The notes below the pieces were generated by a model. It saw only the letters and a program-made list of their open reading frames with translations. It did not search any database and was not told the DNA's origin. A DNA stretch of 64,000 nt, taken from Thalassia testudinum (taxonomy: Eukaryota; Streptophyta; Magnoliopsida; Alismatales; Hydrocharitaceae). Below, piece by piece: positions 31,852 to 43,162 of this stretch (its first letter is position 1; every line of letters begins with the position of its first letter). The stretch spans positions 14,110,501-14,174,500 of the forward strand of contig JAZHRO010000046.1 in NCBI GenBank assembly GCA_037157565.1. Direction: 5' to 3'. The position numbers were made by a program, and so were the translations under genes.

Positions 31852-32390
31852 CTCTCCTTCATCCATCTAAATGCATACCCTACAAATAGGAATAGTCCTA
31901 AGAGCTACAAACATGGCTAAGTTGTTTGGATCTTTTAGTCATAAGACTAACTCCTATTGACCACTAAAGACTCAGCAAAATCATCCATAAGACAAGTTAG
32001 TGCATAGTACAAGTGAAGATGCTTGGAACTCAAAGACTATTCAAACTAGAGGTATCACCTTGTTTACTTAATATTTTAGCTTTTTCAAACTCCTTGAAGG
32101 TTTCGGGAAAAATAAATTCAGATTTAGGTAAATACTTGAGAAAATTATGTCTATAAAGACTAGAAGAGTCAAGGCGGAAAGACATTGTTTCATATTTCCT
32201 AAGGTTGGTAAATCTTCAAAAGCAAGAATTCTTGACTCTACCTAGCTTGAATTCTAAGAACAACCTCAAAAGTACTTTTTTTCAAAACTTTGCTACTTTC
32301 TTTTTTTAAGATATATATATATATATGTACATATTTTCATAAGAATACTAACACGACTAGCTGACATACATAACAATAAGACATGCAATG
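31852..32390 (-). other. 3' noncoding region of element G, part 2
   Basis: Continuation of 23725-24517 after B. It is AT-rich, without an open frame, and leads to the internal purine tract. Confidence 0.5.
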
Positions 32391-32405
32391 CCACCCCCCA
32401 TGCCG
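32391..32405 (-). other. Internal polypurine tract of element G
   Basis: On the minus strand this reads TCGGCATGGGGGGTGG, the same core as in A to F. Confidence 0.55.
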
Positions 32406-32675
32406 ATTCATTAGAATGTCTTCATTGGAATATATGCATAATAAAAATAATCAAAATGTAATAAGAAAGAGAAGGGGATATCACTAATTGAGCTTGATGT
32501 TCTAGGTTGGCTTAGAAAAATAAAGATAAAGGTACCTATATAGAATATTGGGTTACCTCCAAGCCAACACTAAGTTTTACGTCATTAGTTGGACTAAAAT
32601 CCAAAAGATAAAGGAATGATCAAGTTAATGGTTTGAGTTAGGATTATAGTTAAGATAGTGCCCGCAGATGCAGAC
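32406..32675 (-). other. Element G segment between unknown frame and internal purine tract
   Basis: Contains GGGTTACCTCCAAGCCAACA near 32550, similar to GGGTTGTCTCCCAAGAAGTG at 2535 in C, so this position is shared by autonomous and non-autonomous elements. Interrupted at 32676-32680 by solo LTR H1. Confidence 0.45.
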
Positions 32676-32680
32676 TAGGT

Positions 32681-35322
32681 GATGATAACATCATCATCAA
32701 CCATATCTAGCTTTATTTATTCAATTTCCATCAATAAATGCTCTTACATAACCACCAGACAACCATAATTCATTGCAAATCCTTTCTGAGAGAAATACAG
32801 GAAATCAGGGTTAAAACTGTAATTTTACCATCATATCATGAATGCAGAATAACCGTAGGTTTCTCCAGGGGTTAATTAAGGGTCAAATGATCTTAAGAGT
32901 CTAACAAGTGGGTTAGTACAGATAGAAAAGGGTTTTCGCACATTTCAGGAATTAAATGACATCAGAAATCCTAAAAACAGACCTGCTTAATTAACTAAGG
33001 TTCTGGTCAGGATAAAATTCACCCAAAGCCTCTAAAATTTATATAAAAATATTCTCTATGGTTTGGTACCTTCAATTTGACCATTGGAACCTGACGCAAA
33101 ATAGAGTCTCAAACAGACTTTTGCCCTAATTTGGGTTTTTGAATTAATTACCCAGTCAAACTAGGTCAAAACCAAAATCCAACGGCACCATTAGATTCCT
33201 TAGGTCAAAATTAGGTTTGTACCAAAATTTGTACCCAATCTAAGATCATCTTGACCTAGTTTGCAATTTGGTCCTGTCTAACTCTTTTCTCTGACATGTA
33301 TGCCTCTAACTTTCGAATAAATTACATTTGGGTCACCAACGTTATCTTCTTCTTCTTCAAACAGGTCCCTGCCACCCTCAACTTCTAATCCTAAAACTCC
33401 GGCAACCTTCAAATGGGAAGATCTCTTTGATTTCTTACTCAATCTCTTCCAAAATTGAAAGGGAGATTCCTTTGAGGACTCCTCTTTCCAATGCACCCAT
33501 CCTTGAGCCCTACAACCATCCCAATCTCTCATGTGAACGCATGAGAGATTTTGGTAACTTTAGGTTTCCAACACCGACATGCCTTCCAAGCTTGGGAAGC
33601 TTGCTTCCCAAGCTCTAATCGCTCCTTGAGGCCTATAAAAGAGACCTCAAGCCCTACCCGTTCTCCTCAGCTAGGTTTAGGGCCAAAAACACCTTCCTAA
33701 CCCTACCTCCGACCCCTCTCCGACCAAGCTCCGGTGGTCCTCTTCGTTCTCCTTCATCTACGGCCCCAATTGTCAAATTGGAGGCATAGCTATCCTCCCC
33801 TCCTTCTGACGATGGCCAGCCAAAGCTCCGTCAATTCCGCGCCTTCCTCGCCGTCATCCACCTCATTGGTGGCTTCATCTTCCTCGTGCCCGGCAAGGCA
33901 CGCTGGCATGATTCCCTACCTCCTTTGTCCATAAAATTAGGTTTATTCACTCACTCTCTCTCTATTATATTTCCCTCTCTCTCAACTCTCAATTCGACGC
34001 AAGACCACCTCTCTCCCCCATCATCTTCCTCTGCACCGATGAAGCTTTGACGAACTCGCTATGCTACTTCACACCACCAAACTCCCTTACGTCACCACCA
34101 AAACCTTCGCCATCACTTCAAGATCAAAAGCCCTAACCTATTCAAACCTATTAGCCACCTGAAACACCCACCGAGTGAACCCATCTCCCAATGCACTTCT
34201 CGACCTCGCTACTCCACCACACATCTCCACTAACCACGAGACCACCCCCTACGCATTCGTCGTGGTTCAGAGAAGCTCGTGAACTGGTCTAATTGAGGCT
34301 ACAAACCCATATTGTGATTTTTAGGGTTACACCATGCTCCGCCGCTGCTGCCATTGATGACGTCCCTATTCTTCAAGCTTCAGCCAAGTAAGCTCCAGGT
34401 TTTGCTTCTAGGAATCGCTGATTACATCCGCATGTCTAGTTGCACCTCCAATTAAAGATGCGAAGACCACTGGTGGCTAAATTAAGACCTCCTTAGTTGA
34501 TGCACGCATGAAGAGCTGGTGGGAATAATCCCACATCGGTGAAAGACAAGTGCCCAGCCACACATAAAGGCAATCTGTGTCTTAGGATTTTCGCCCAAGC
34601 ACAGGGGGTCAGGTCCCCATAGTCCTCACGATCCGCTAATTTGACCTAATATGCACTCCTCAGCTACCTTGCACCCCCAATAGCCCTGGTCACTATTCAT
34701 GATCCGACTAATGCCCGATTACCTTAATACTAGAGAGAGGAGGAAAGGGGAAAGAGAGCGTGGGGGAATGGGGGGTTTTGCTCTGTGCATTGGCTAACAC
34801 TTAGCCAAATCTGAGAGTGCGTCCCCTGTATGTGAAGAAGAGCGGAGAAGAAGAGGTTGAGAAGAGAAGGCCTCCTTGAGGCACTGTAGCAACATTTAAG
34901 ACGTCTGAGTGTATACTTGACGTCTGATTTGGCACTGTGGCTATGCGGCATTTCTGATTGATCAGTACTATTCAAGCATTTGATTGGTTGATAAATGCTT
35001 AATTAAGGCTAATAATTGGTGATTTAAATCAACATTCTTTTGCCTTAACTTTGTTTTTGCCGCATTAATCTCTTGTTATGCTCATGGTATACATTGATAA
35101 TCCATTTTGAGTATATATCACTCATTGCTTGCCATTATCTAATTTAATTCTTGTGCTCATTTTCCTATAAATGGAGATTAGCGATCGAATTCCATATTTG
35201 CTCCCAGCGAATGACCTCGGACTTCATTTTTGACATTTGAGTTATAAATTTTAATTATTTTTAAGCGATGTCGACCTATACTACGACGTAGCTTTTATAA
35301 CATCAATTTTGCTCGTTGAACA
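32681..35322 (+). mobile_element. Element H1: solo LTR
   Basis: Starts TGATGATAAC and ends GTTGAACA, with TSD CTAGG at 32676-32680 and 35323-35327. It is 2642 bp without PBS, purine tract or genes. TATAAAAG at 33634-33641 on the plus strand gives the orientation. The 3' end shares a U5-like pattern with the A/B LTRs. It matches H2 (39911-41519) over the first two thirds, with much divergence. Two GACGTCTG octamers lie at 34900 and 34919. Frames at 33278-33934 are accidental. Confidence 0.85.
33634..33641 (+). promoter_or_regulatory. TATA box of LTR H1
   Basis: TATAAAAG followed about 25 bp later by a C-rich stretch, as in the A/B LTR promoters. Confidence 0.55.
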
Positions 35323-35410
35323 CTAGGTGGTGGTGGAGACTCATCCCTAAGGGACAACAACTCTACTAATGGTGCATGATGCATGCCTACATCTTGTCAT
35401 CCATAGTTCG

Positions 35411-36600
35411 TCAAGCATGTGGATGAGGGTTTAGTTTCGAAGGATGCAACCCGAATCCAAAATTCCAGGCACCATGGATGTAGGCTAAATAATTAGCTTG
35501 TTGCCCTTTGAAAATCCAATCAATAAAATTGTCACAAATAAGGTTGCATTTGGGTTCCAATGGCTTGAAATCCATTGGGTCCTTAAGGGAATCCACAATC
35601 TCATCATGGACCCTAAAGTCAAAAATCAGATTTCTCACAAAATAAAAATTTAACCCTCCATACGAAATTATGGTTTTCACGTTTGATTCCTCCATATTAT
35701 TGGGCCTCAAAATAAATTTTCTATCTTCAACCTCTTATAAATTAGAATCCAATTCCATAGTTGAAGTAGAAGTAGAGCCAATGAAAATCTCCTCATTCGT
35801 ATTAGACTTGGATTCGTCACTTTTTCCCTCTTCTAAACTTGGGATAGGGTCTTCAAGCAATTCAACATCAACAATCTCATAATTAGGTTCCCAAGCCCCA
35901 TCTTTTGAAAATCCTCTACAACAGAATAAATTCCAATAGAGTCTAGGTTAGATCTAGAGACATCAACCCCAATTTTTCGATTTTGTGACTCAATCTCAAT
36001 CATTTAGGTATCTTGATGTTTCTCAACCTCCCCAAAATCATGATCCAGGGGTTTTAGGAGGGATGATGAAATCAACCTTGGATTTAACCAGTTGAGGATA
36101 GTTTGGGTTAGTCCAATCAATCACCATAGGGTCTTCTTTCATTAATTTCAAGAATAGGGTTTCCTTAATTAAGGTTCTTTGGTCCTCCTTATCAAATTAT
36201 TGGAATGCATCAATCAAGTTTCGTTTACCCTCAATCAACTTTTGATTGTGTTGGTACATCTCCAATTTAAGTCTATAAAGAGTTGATTGAGTTCCACCTT
36301 GGGTTGAATTTGGGTTGGACCTATTTGTTGATTTGAACAGTCCAGGGTTCATAGGATGGCTTTGGGTGGCTTGAAGAAAGTAGTTTCCAAGGTTTCTAAC
36401 CTTACCCAAATCAGAATATCCATCATCTGAGTCATTTTCTTTAGACCCAAATTGGTTCCATTCAAGGCTATGCCTAAAAGAAGAGTCGGCACAAGGAGGG
36501 TCATAATCAAGATTTGAATCCCTAAGGTAAGGATCATATCCTTGGGTAGGTGGTGAGGGGTTATACCAATAAGAGGGTGAAGTGGGTTGGTGTTGTGCAG
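35411..36600 (-). pseudogene. Unknown non-gag-pol protein of element G
   Basis: On the minus strand the order mirrors the frame in A and B: a Pro/Tyr/Asp-rich start (near 36600-36480: SPPTQGYDPYL), a segment with TQSHPMNP and a Lys/Gln helical part (36300-36190), an acidic part with LEDPIPSLEEGKSDESK (about 35850), and a C-terminal domain (35710-35411) with DPMDFKPLEP and FGFGLHPSK, ending in a stop. LEDPIP and FGLGLH/FGFGLH match A/B exactly or nearly. Frameshifts lie near 36000 and 36190. The N-terminus is cut at 36600 by LTR K. Identity is low, so the frame was kept across an old split. Function unknown. Confidence 0.55.
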
Positions 36601-37465
36601 TGATCGTCGTAGTTTAGAAAAACACATCATAGTATAGCAATGAAAATTGAATCGACATTTAAATGTGTAATTGTTAGAAAAATTGTGAGTTCTAAGGTCA
36701 TTCACAGGAAGCAAAATTGAAATTCAATCCACTAATCGAATAATATAAATATTAGCACAACAATCACAAGAGGGATATATGCAATGAATAATTAATCAAC
36801 TAAAAAGTGTATTAAAAAAGAATCCAAAATGTATCTCTAATTCAATAGACAAAAATATAATAAAGAGCCTAAGAAGTGGTGGTTGAGACCACCAATCAAT
36901 CGTTTAACACTCAGGCTCAATCTCAACTCAAGTCACAAGCATCAGACAACTCTTAAACACTTAACCAAATTCTTCCACTTAATTCCTTAGCTCTTATCTT
37001 TGAACTCAGACTCTTGTTCAACACTTTACTCAATTTCCAACTCAGATCAGACTCTAATGCCTTGAAGAGCAAAACCTTCCCCCCTCTCTCTCCCAAAGGC
37101 TCTCCTCTTTCTCAAACCCAGACTTGGTTCAACTCTAGACCCAAGCTAGTTTAGACCCAGTTTAATTCCAGACCAACCCAGACCCGTGTGCATGTGGGCA
37201 CAGGCGAGGGCATGTTAGGGTCGTGTGGGGTAGGGACCTTACCCCAGTGGATTGAAGGCAAACAACCAACGGGCCGAAAATGTTAAATATGCAAATCTAA
37301 GTTAAAGCCTCACGATGTGGGACTATTGAGTGGCTTTACTCTGCTGCTGTTGTGTGTGAAGATCTTCTTCTAATCGAAGTTGTTGCTGGTGCTTTCTCGA
37401 TCAATTGAGGCCCTAAAATCCTTCATGGAGGTTGTTTGTGTCTGTTGGAAGTCGTAGTAGGGGAG
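36601..37465 (-). mobile_element. Element K: minus-strand LTR, part 1
   Basis: The start TGATCGTCG interrupts the G frame. The segment carries the U5-like pattern seen at the PBS end of minus-strand LTRs C and G (a GGTCATTCACAGGAAG block near 36690, matching GGTCAAACATATGGAGG at 22222). No PBS lies to its left, so K looks like a solo or truncated LTR. Interrupted by D2. The left TSD candidate is TGCAG (36596-36600); the right end is outside the window. The frame 36349-36714 straddles the border and is not a gene. Confidence 0.5.
37461..37465. repeat. Target-site duplication of D2, left copy
   Basis: GGGAG; the right copy is at 39380-39384. Confidence 0.8.
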
Positions 37466-39379
37466 TGATAAATGCTAGTTTATCATCATTCTTATGCCAT
37501 AAAACATATCTAGCCTTTAGGGTTTTAACTCCGCAAACGAGTTTCGGATCTACATTTAGGCATTCACCTAGGATAGGCATGCATTGCATTTTATTATCTA
37601 TTTAATACATTTACTTGAGTGTCAGGAATACATATAAAGTCAGATCCCACATACCTTGGCACTCAAGAAGGGAGAAGATGAAGAAGAAGCTCTTATTAGC
37701 TGGATCCTAGCTAGATCCAAGTCATCCCAGCTGGATCCCAGCTCCTTCTAGCTGGATCAACTCATCCCTAGCTCCATTCAGCTCATCTCAGTTGAATGGT
37801 AGCTCTAGCTAGTTCATCTCAGCTCCATTCAGCTCACCTCAGCTGGATGGCAGCTCAAACTAGCTTAAGTTAGTTGATCCCAACTATTTCCTAGCTCCTC
37901 CAGCTCAAAACAGTTCAGTAGAAGCTCAACCTAACTAGGACTAGCCACTTCCATCAACTAGCTAGACCTAGTCAGCTGAAGATGACCTTAACCAGCTCAG
38001 GTCAGCTTAAGTCTAGCTCTCGGAGACTCAGCTCAGCTCAACTTAGTTGAGCTGAGCTACTTGACCTAAGCTAACTACTCCAATTAGCTAGGTATTCTCT
38101 GAGAAGACCTGACCAAGCTCACCTCAGCTCATATCAGTAGAAGCCAGCTCATCTTAGCTTGCCTTAGCAGCTAGAAAAGAACTAGCAAGATAAGCTAGCT
38201 AAGGTAGCTCCTTGCAATTCTCTTCAGTAGCCACCAACTCCAGTGTAGCTCAAGATAGCTCCCTCCAGCTCGTCACCTCATAAACCTTTGCTCCCTCTAC
38301 CACTCTACTCTATCTACCACATAGGTTGTCGCCAAACCAAAGCATCCCCTCATGGTTGGTGCCACCTTAACCACCCATAACTAGCCCCCTTTGCATCCAT
38401 AAGAATGGCGCCAACTATTCTACACCCTAGGATTCCCTCAACCACCCATAACCACTCTAAAAATCAATCCGAGCCTTACACCTATCTCCATGCCAACCAA
38501 TCCTCTCCCTTACTATATATACCCCACCTAACCACCACCTAAAAACAATCTTCTCCATTAGATTAGGTTCCACCCATAACCATTACACCCACGCCAAGGA
38601 AGAAGAAGAAGAGAAGAAAGATCAAGGGAGCAACCTACTCCCCCCCTTGGTGCCTTCTTCCTCTCCTTCTTCTCCCTTGTTCCATGCCAAGGAGGAGGTC
38701 ACCTCTAGAAGGGCAGCTAGGCAAGGAGGAGATCTTCATCAAGGTGGTTGATGCCCACCTCGGAGGAGAAAGCTTGGAGGAGTGATCATATTGGAAGCAA
38801 GGAGGAATTCTTTTCAAGCATAGGAGCTGCCTGTGCTTGGAGCAAGGACCACTCCTTCTTCACCATCTTTGAAGGACTTTTCTTCATCTTTACTTTCTTT
38901 ATATTAGCCAGTTTAGTTTCTCCCTTTTGTTGTAAGAAAAATTCAGCTACTTATCCCTTTGCTAGTAATACAAATCATTTAGTTTGCCTTCCAACTTTTA
39001 TGCTTTCAAATTAGTGTATTCTTCTTGTAGTAGTAGCTTAGTGCACCGCACCTTCTTCTTCTAATTACCCTAGGTGCACTTGCCTAGGGTGAGTTTAGAA
39101 GAAGAGGCTTTCTTATTGTCACTTAAGGTTAGTGATAGGTAGTTAATATTCGCATCAAATACCCGACTGTTTGAAAACTATAAAAACAACAAAAATTAAA
39201 TTCAAGTGCATATTTGAGAGGTGAGAGAGAGAATCAATTCATGTGATTAATAATTTGGCCTCCTTGGACGACCTTAGATACTCACTATCTAGGTATTATA
39301 AATTTAAGAGTTGATCGATTTTATGCATTGCAACGACACCTAAAACCCGCAATTTACAAACTGCATAAAATCCCTATCA
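37466..39379 (+). mobile_element. Element D2: solo LTR
   Basis: Starts TGATAAATGC, ends ATCCCTATCA, 1914 bp, with TSD GGGAG on both sides. No PBS, purine tract or coding domain. A 600-bp part (37690-38280) is densely filled with AGCT-containing words, and TATATATA near 38514 may be the promoter. The right half matches D1 at the window's left edge. Frames 38635-39014 are accidental. Confidence 0.85.
38030..38058. repeat. Inverted repeat in the AGCT-rich part of D2
   Basis: Arms AGCTCAGCTCAACT (38030-38043) and AGTTGAGCTGAGCT (38045-38058) are perfect complements around one base. Confidence 0.75.
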
Positions 39380-39384
39380 GGGAG

Positions 39385-39910
39385 ATGGTAACTGGGCGGT
39401 GGTGGATGGCAGCGATGAATTGGCAGCGATGGCAGCGAAGGCGGCGAGACCTAAAATGTGTAACATGGGCTCTACTCCTCGATTAGAAGGTTCATGATGA
39501 TCGCCGTGACACAGCGAGTGTAATGGCCATGGTCTTGAGGTGTTTGAGGCTGTGAAGTGGTGGAACGATGTCAGAGATGACAGGGTTTCTGTGGGTTGGT
39601 CGGGGATGGTCTAGAGTGGTCAAGGCTTCCAACAAGGTTGGGGCTTTTGAGCTATGGACTATAGGAAGGTAGTGGTGGTGGCTGTTTGATATTTGGTGAA
39701 GTGTGGTGTGTGTGCAAGTTCGTTGGAGTTATAGCCGGAGGCAGAGAAGATAGAGTGGGAGTGAGGGTGTTTGAGGTCTAAACTACAAACTAAGGACCTA
39801 AACCTAATCGATGAGGTGAGGGGAAGAGAGAGACCTACTTTATTGAAGGAAAGTAGGACGAGTCTCTGGTGGCTTACTTCTCTAGCATTGCGAATGATGA
39901 AGCCTTCGGA
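39385..39910 (-). mobile_element. Element K: minus-strand LTR, part 2
   Basis: Continues 37465 when D2 is removed. No gene is visible; the frame at 39659-39928 runs across the border with H2 and is accidental. Cut at 39910 by H2. Confidence 0.4.
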
Positions 39911-41519
39911 TGATGGTAACACCATCATTAGCCATAACTAACTTTAATTAGTTGAAATCAAGTGATAAATGATCCTGAATAATTGCCTAAGGATAGTAAT
40001 TCCACTCAAATCCACTCTAAGAAGAGAACATTAAAATAGGGTTAATTCTACAGTTTTAACATCACATCATAAATGCAAAGTAATGATAGGGTTTGTCAGG
40101 GGTTAATTAAAGGTCAATTGATCATTAAAGTCCAAAGAGTGAGTCCACACGGATAGAAACATGGTTTTACGCATTTCGAGAACCAAAACAACACAATAAA
40201 ACCCTAATTTCATACCTACTTAAATTGAAGAGGTTTTGGTCAGGATAAAATTCATTTAAACCTCCTAAAACTCATAGAAAAATATTCTGAGGGGTTTGGT
40301 ACCCTTGGTTTGACCATTTGAACTTATTCTGATCGTGAATAGAGTCTCAGATAGGATTTTGCCCTAATCTGAGCTTCTGTGCAAATTTCTCAATCAAACA
40401 TGGCTAAAACTGAAATCCAAGTTCACCATCAGATTCTTTGAGTCCAAATTAGGTCAGTACCAAAATTTAGGCCAAATCAGAGTCCATATTGACCAAGTTT
40501 TCAATTCAGCCCTTAAAAGTTCTCTTCTTCACATCCAAGCCCGTAACTTTCAGATTTATCATGTTCAAGTCCCTAAGTTTCTCATCTTTTTCTCAGAAAA
40601 GCCCTTGCCATCATCATCCTCACCATTCACAGAGAAGGAACCTATAGAGTTCCTAAAACCTAAGCCGCATCATTTAATTGGGCAAATGGATTCAAGATTC
40701 TTCAATAAAAAATCACCAAATTTAGTAAACTCGTTCCAAAGATCTTGGTCGATCGGCCAGACCCCATTTAGTGATAAATCATGGCTATTTTATTCACCGG
40801 TGGACCCAAGTTTCCAAACCCAAGAAACAGCTTCATAGCAAGGCAGAAATTTCCTTGTTTGCTCGCAAATTGAGAGCAGCTCTCTATATGTAGAGACGCA
40901 TCTGATCAAGCTAAGGTTGTCTAGTCTCTGGCACGCAAATCCACCCCTACTTCCTCCACCATTAACGATGACCTAGAGCTTCTTCAAACCCCTTCTTCGG
41001 TCTCTCCCACAAACAATAGGGAGAGGGCTTCTTCTCAACACCTCATTGTAGTGCTTCCGAACAAAGAAGGCGGCCCAATTAACCCCTCGTTGGCTCCATC
41101 TTTACCTCCTTCGTCCACAGCTCCGATGTACCCCCGGTAAGCTTCCTCGAACCTCCGTTCATCCAATAACATTAGGGCTTCTCTCTCTCTCCCCTCCAAT
41201 TAGGTTTAGGCTAAGTTTAGGTCCCAATTTCCTCTCCTCCTTTTTGATTGCAGCAACCACAGCCACCTTCATCGCTGGAATTCCTCCACTTCACTCCACC
41301 CAAATTATGTTGGGTGAAAGTTCACGCACACCTCGCCCACCATGCATGCTGGTTGGTCTGGTCAATGTTCATACCCGATTGCCCGACACTATGCTTGCCT
41401 GTATACCCGATTAGGGCTTAGGGAGGAAAATATGAGGGTGGGGACAGTTTTACCTCGAGATGCATGCACCATGCCCAACACTTAATGAGATTTGAAGGAA
41501 GAAGGTTTACTATATGACT
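39911..41519 (+). mobile_element. Element H2: partial H-family LTR
   Basis: Starts TGATGGTAACACC and follows H1 in order: CAGGGGTTAATTAA, the GGTCAGGATAAAATTCA block, TTTGGTACC, and a CCCGATT pair near 41370-41400. It stops at 41519 where element E begins; its end and TSD partner lie beyond E, outside the window. The left TSD candidate is TCGGA (39906-39910). Confidence 0.6.
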
Positions 41520-42237
41520 TGTTAATCGCATGGGTTTGGCGAGTTAGAAATCAGGGTTACAAGTAACTCGTCGTCGTAGTTGCAAAACTTATGATCAAAT
41601 AAAATTTATATCGAAACTCCAAGGGAGTCTCGGGTCAAACACAAGGAGGTGATGTTTTACTTTAACTGAAATCCATGCTTCATTTTGTTTGTTTTTGGTA
41701 TTTTAGGGTTTTGTTATTTTTTTTGTATTTTTGAAAGAAGACAAGTAGAATGAATCACAAGAGATATGGAACAAATCTGATATATATATATATATATATA
41801 TCACTCCAATGTCAATTACAATAAACTATGAAAGCATGAAAAGAGATGGAGGTGAGAAGAAATCTCTCGAAGCATCTATTCAGTGAGACGACGGTGCTTG
41901 GCGGAAGCTCAGACGAAGGAGGTGAAGAGCGGGATGACAGAGGTGAGATGCAGGAGGACGTCGGCTAGAGCAAAGCTTCGGTGTGGCTTCAGAAGGGAGG
42001 TGAGGAGGTGGATATGATCTGCTACCAGAACGAAGGTGGGAAGACGACTCCAAGGAGACCTATGAATGGGGATGGGAAGTTGGAGGAGCATTTGGTGGGG
42101 CAGAGATTCGCTATACTAATAGGCACCTTGGGAGCTTGAGAGCAAGCTCTAACAAAATGTTGGTAGTCTTGCTAGAGCTTAGGAGTAGATAGGAGTAGAG
42201 TAAATAGAGATGGCTTGGAAGGGAGGGGGTGTAGGTC

Positions 42238-42245
42238 CTTTTATA
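42238..42245 (-). promoter_or_regulatory. TATA box of the element E LTR
   Basis: TATAAAAG on the minus strand in the same context as in A and B. Confidence 0.65.
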
Positions 42246-42604
42246 GTGGAGGAGAAGAGGCAAAAATTGGTATGGGACCATTAGTGACCTCCAGGCCGTC
42301 GCTGGAACTGTCGCTGTAGACAGCCCATGCCCGCTTACGCCCACAGCTGGCTTTGTTGGCATGCAAAGAATTAGTGATGGCTGTAAGCGTCGCTGTATGT
42401 CCAACTCATGCGTCGCTATAGGCCGGCTCCAACCAAGCATGCACATTCCCCATGCTCCGTTGGCGCAGCACTGTGCTGTGCCCGTTCATGCGCACGGATT
42501 GCACGGTAGCCCGCTGGTGTGCGCGTTGACATGCGATGGCGTGCGTGCTGCTGGTGCGTGTTGGAGTGCGCTAGCATGTGAGATGGATTGAGAATGGGGG
42601 GGCT

Positions 42605-42664
42605 GCGGGGATTCAAACCTACGCCCCTCCCTAGCGAACCGCTGCTCCACCCACTGTGCTAAGC
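42605..42664 (-). other. tRNA-like segment (pol III A and B boxes) in the E LTR
   Basis: On the minus strand TTAGCACAGTGGGTGGAGC (from 42662) resembles a tRNA A box and D arm, and AGGTTTGAATCCCC (from 42620) resembles a B box and T arm, at tRNA spacing. The region between lacks a convincing anticodon arm. I could not find it at the corresponding place in A or B LTRs. A worn SINE head or tRNA pseudogene is likely; a chance match is possible. Confidence 0.4.
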
Positions 42665-43125
42665 TTGTATGTGCGTCACGCGGAGGAATTTGCAGCTTCG
42701 TGGTGTGATGAGCTCTCAGCCATTAGATTTTCATCGAACGGCTGAGATCACTTGATGGGTAGCCTTTGTAGATGTGGCAGGTGGCTTTGGATGCTCCAGA
42801 TGGTACCACGTGGCAACATCTGGACCATCCACCCTTCATTGCTAGTAGAGGATGCCACGGTGCTCGGATCGAGGTAATTTTTATGTTGTCGAACTGCGAT
42901 TGTCGCTCCGGATCCATCTGTATGGTCGGATTTTTCATCCAAAGTCCATAAGGATGTCGCATTGTCTCCTGGCCATATAAAATGAAGGAATTAATATACA
43001 AAACATACAACTATCCTAAATGCCATGTAATGGATGTTATGCAATATTTATAACATGATATGCAATGCTAAGCCTAGGAACTATTATAAATAAACAATTT
43101 ATCATGAATTCATGTGTGTTTATCA

Positions 43126-43138
43126 TACCCCCATGCTT
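43126..43138 (-). other. Terminal polypurine tract of element E
   Basis: On the minus strand AAGCATGGGGGTA before LTR start TGATAAACAC. Hairpin arms TTTTGCT (43142) and AGCAAAA (43156-43162) follow. Confidence 0.75.
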
Positions 43139-43162
43139 ACTTTTTGCTAGTTCGCAGCAAAA

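Larger units (their letters stand above)
41520..43125 (-). mobile_element. 3' LTR of element E
   Basis: Reversed, it matches the A/B LTR block by block, including the promoter (CTTTTATA at 42238-42245, a minus-strand TATAAAAG) and the CCGACCATACAGATGGATCC-like block. The inner end TTTATCA is next to the purine tract. The outer end is set at 41520 by comparison and may be off by about 10 bp. It carries a tRNA-like insert at 42605-42664 and an (AT)n run at 41778-41802. Confidence 0.78.

Noticed and set aside
35411..35710. Single short frame considered as a host gene exon
   Set aside because: Its order and motifs fit the unknown frame of elements A and B, and it lies between retroelement landmarks of G.
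32681..41519. H1 and H2 first read as the two LTRs of one element around the 35411-36714 frames
   Set aside because: H1 has its own TSD (CTAGG) on both sides and plus orientation with a plus-strand TATA box, while the frames between are minus strand; H1 is a solo LTR.
41778..41802. (AT)n run and other simple repeats such as (CA)n near 46965 and 60240
   Set aside because: Ordinary microsatellites within LTRs; nothing suggests a function.
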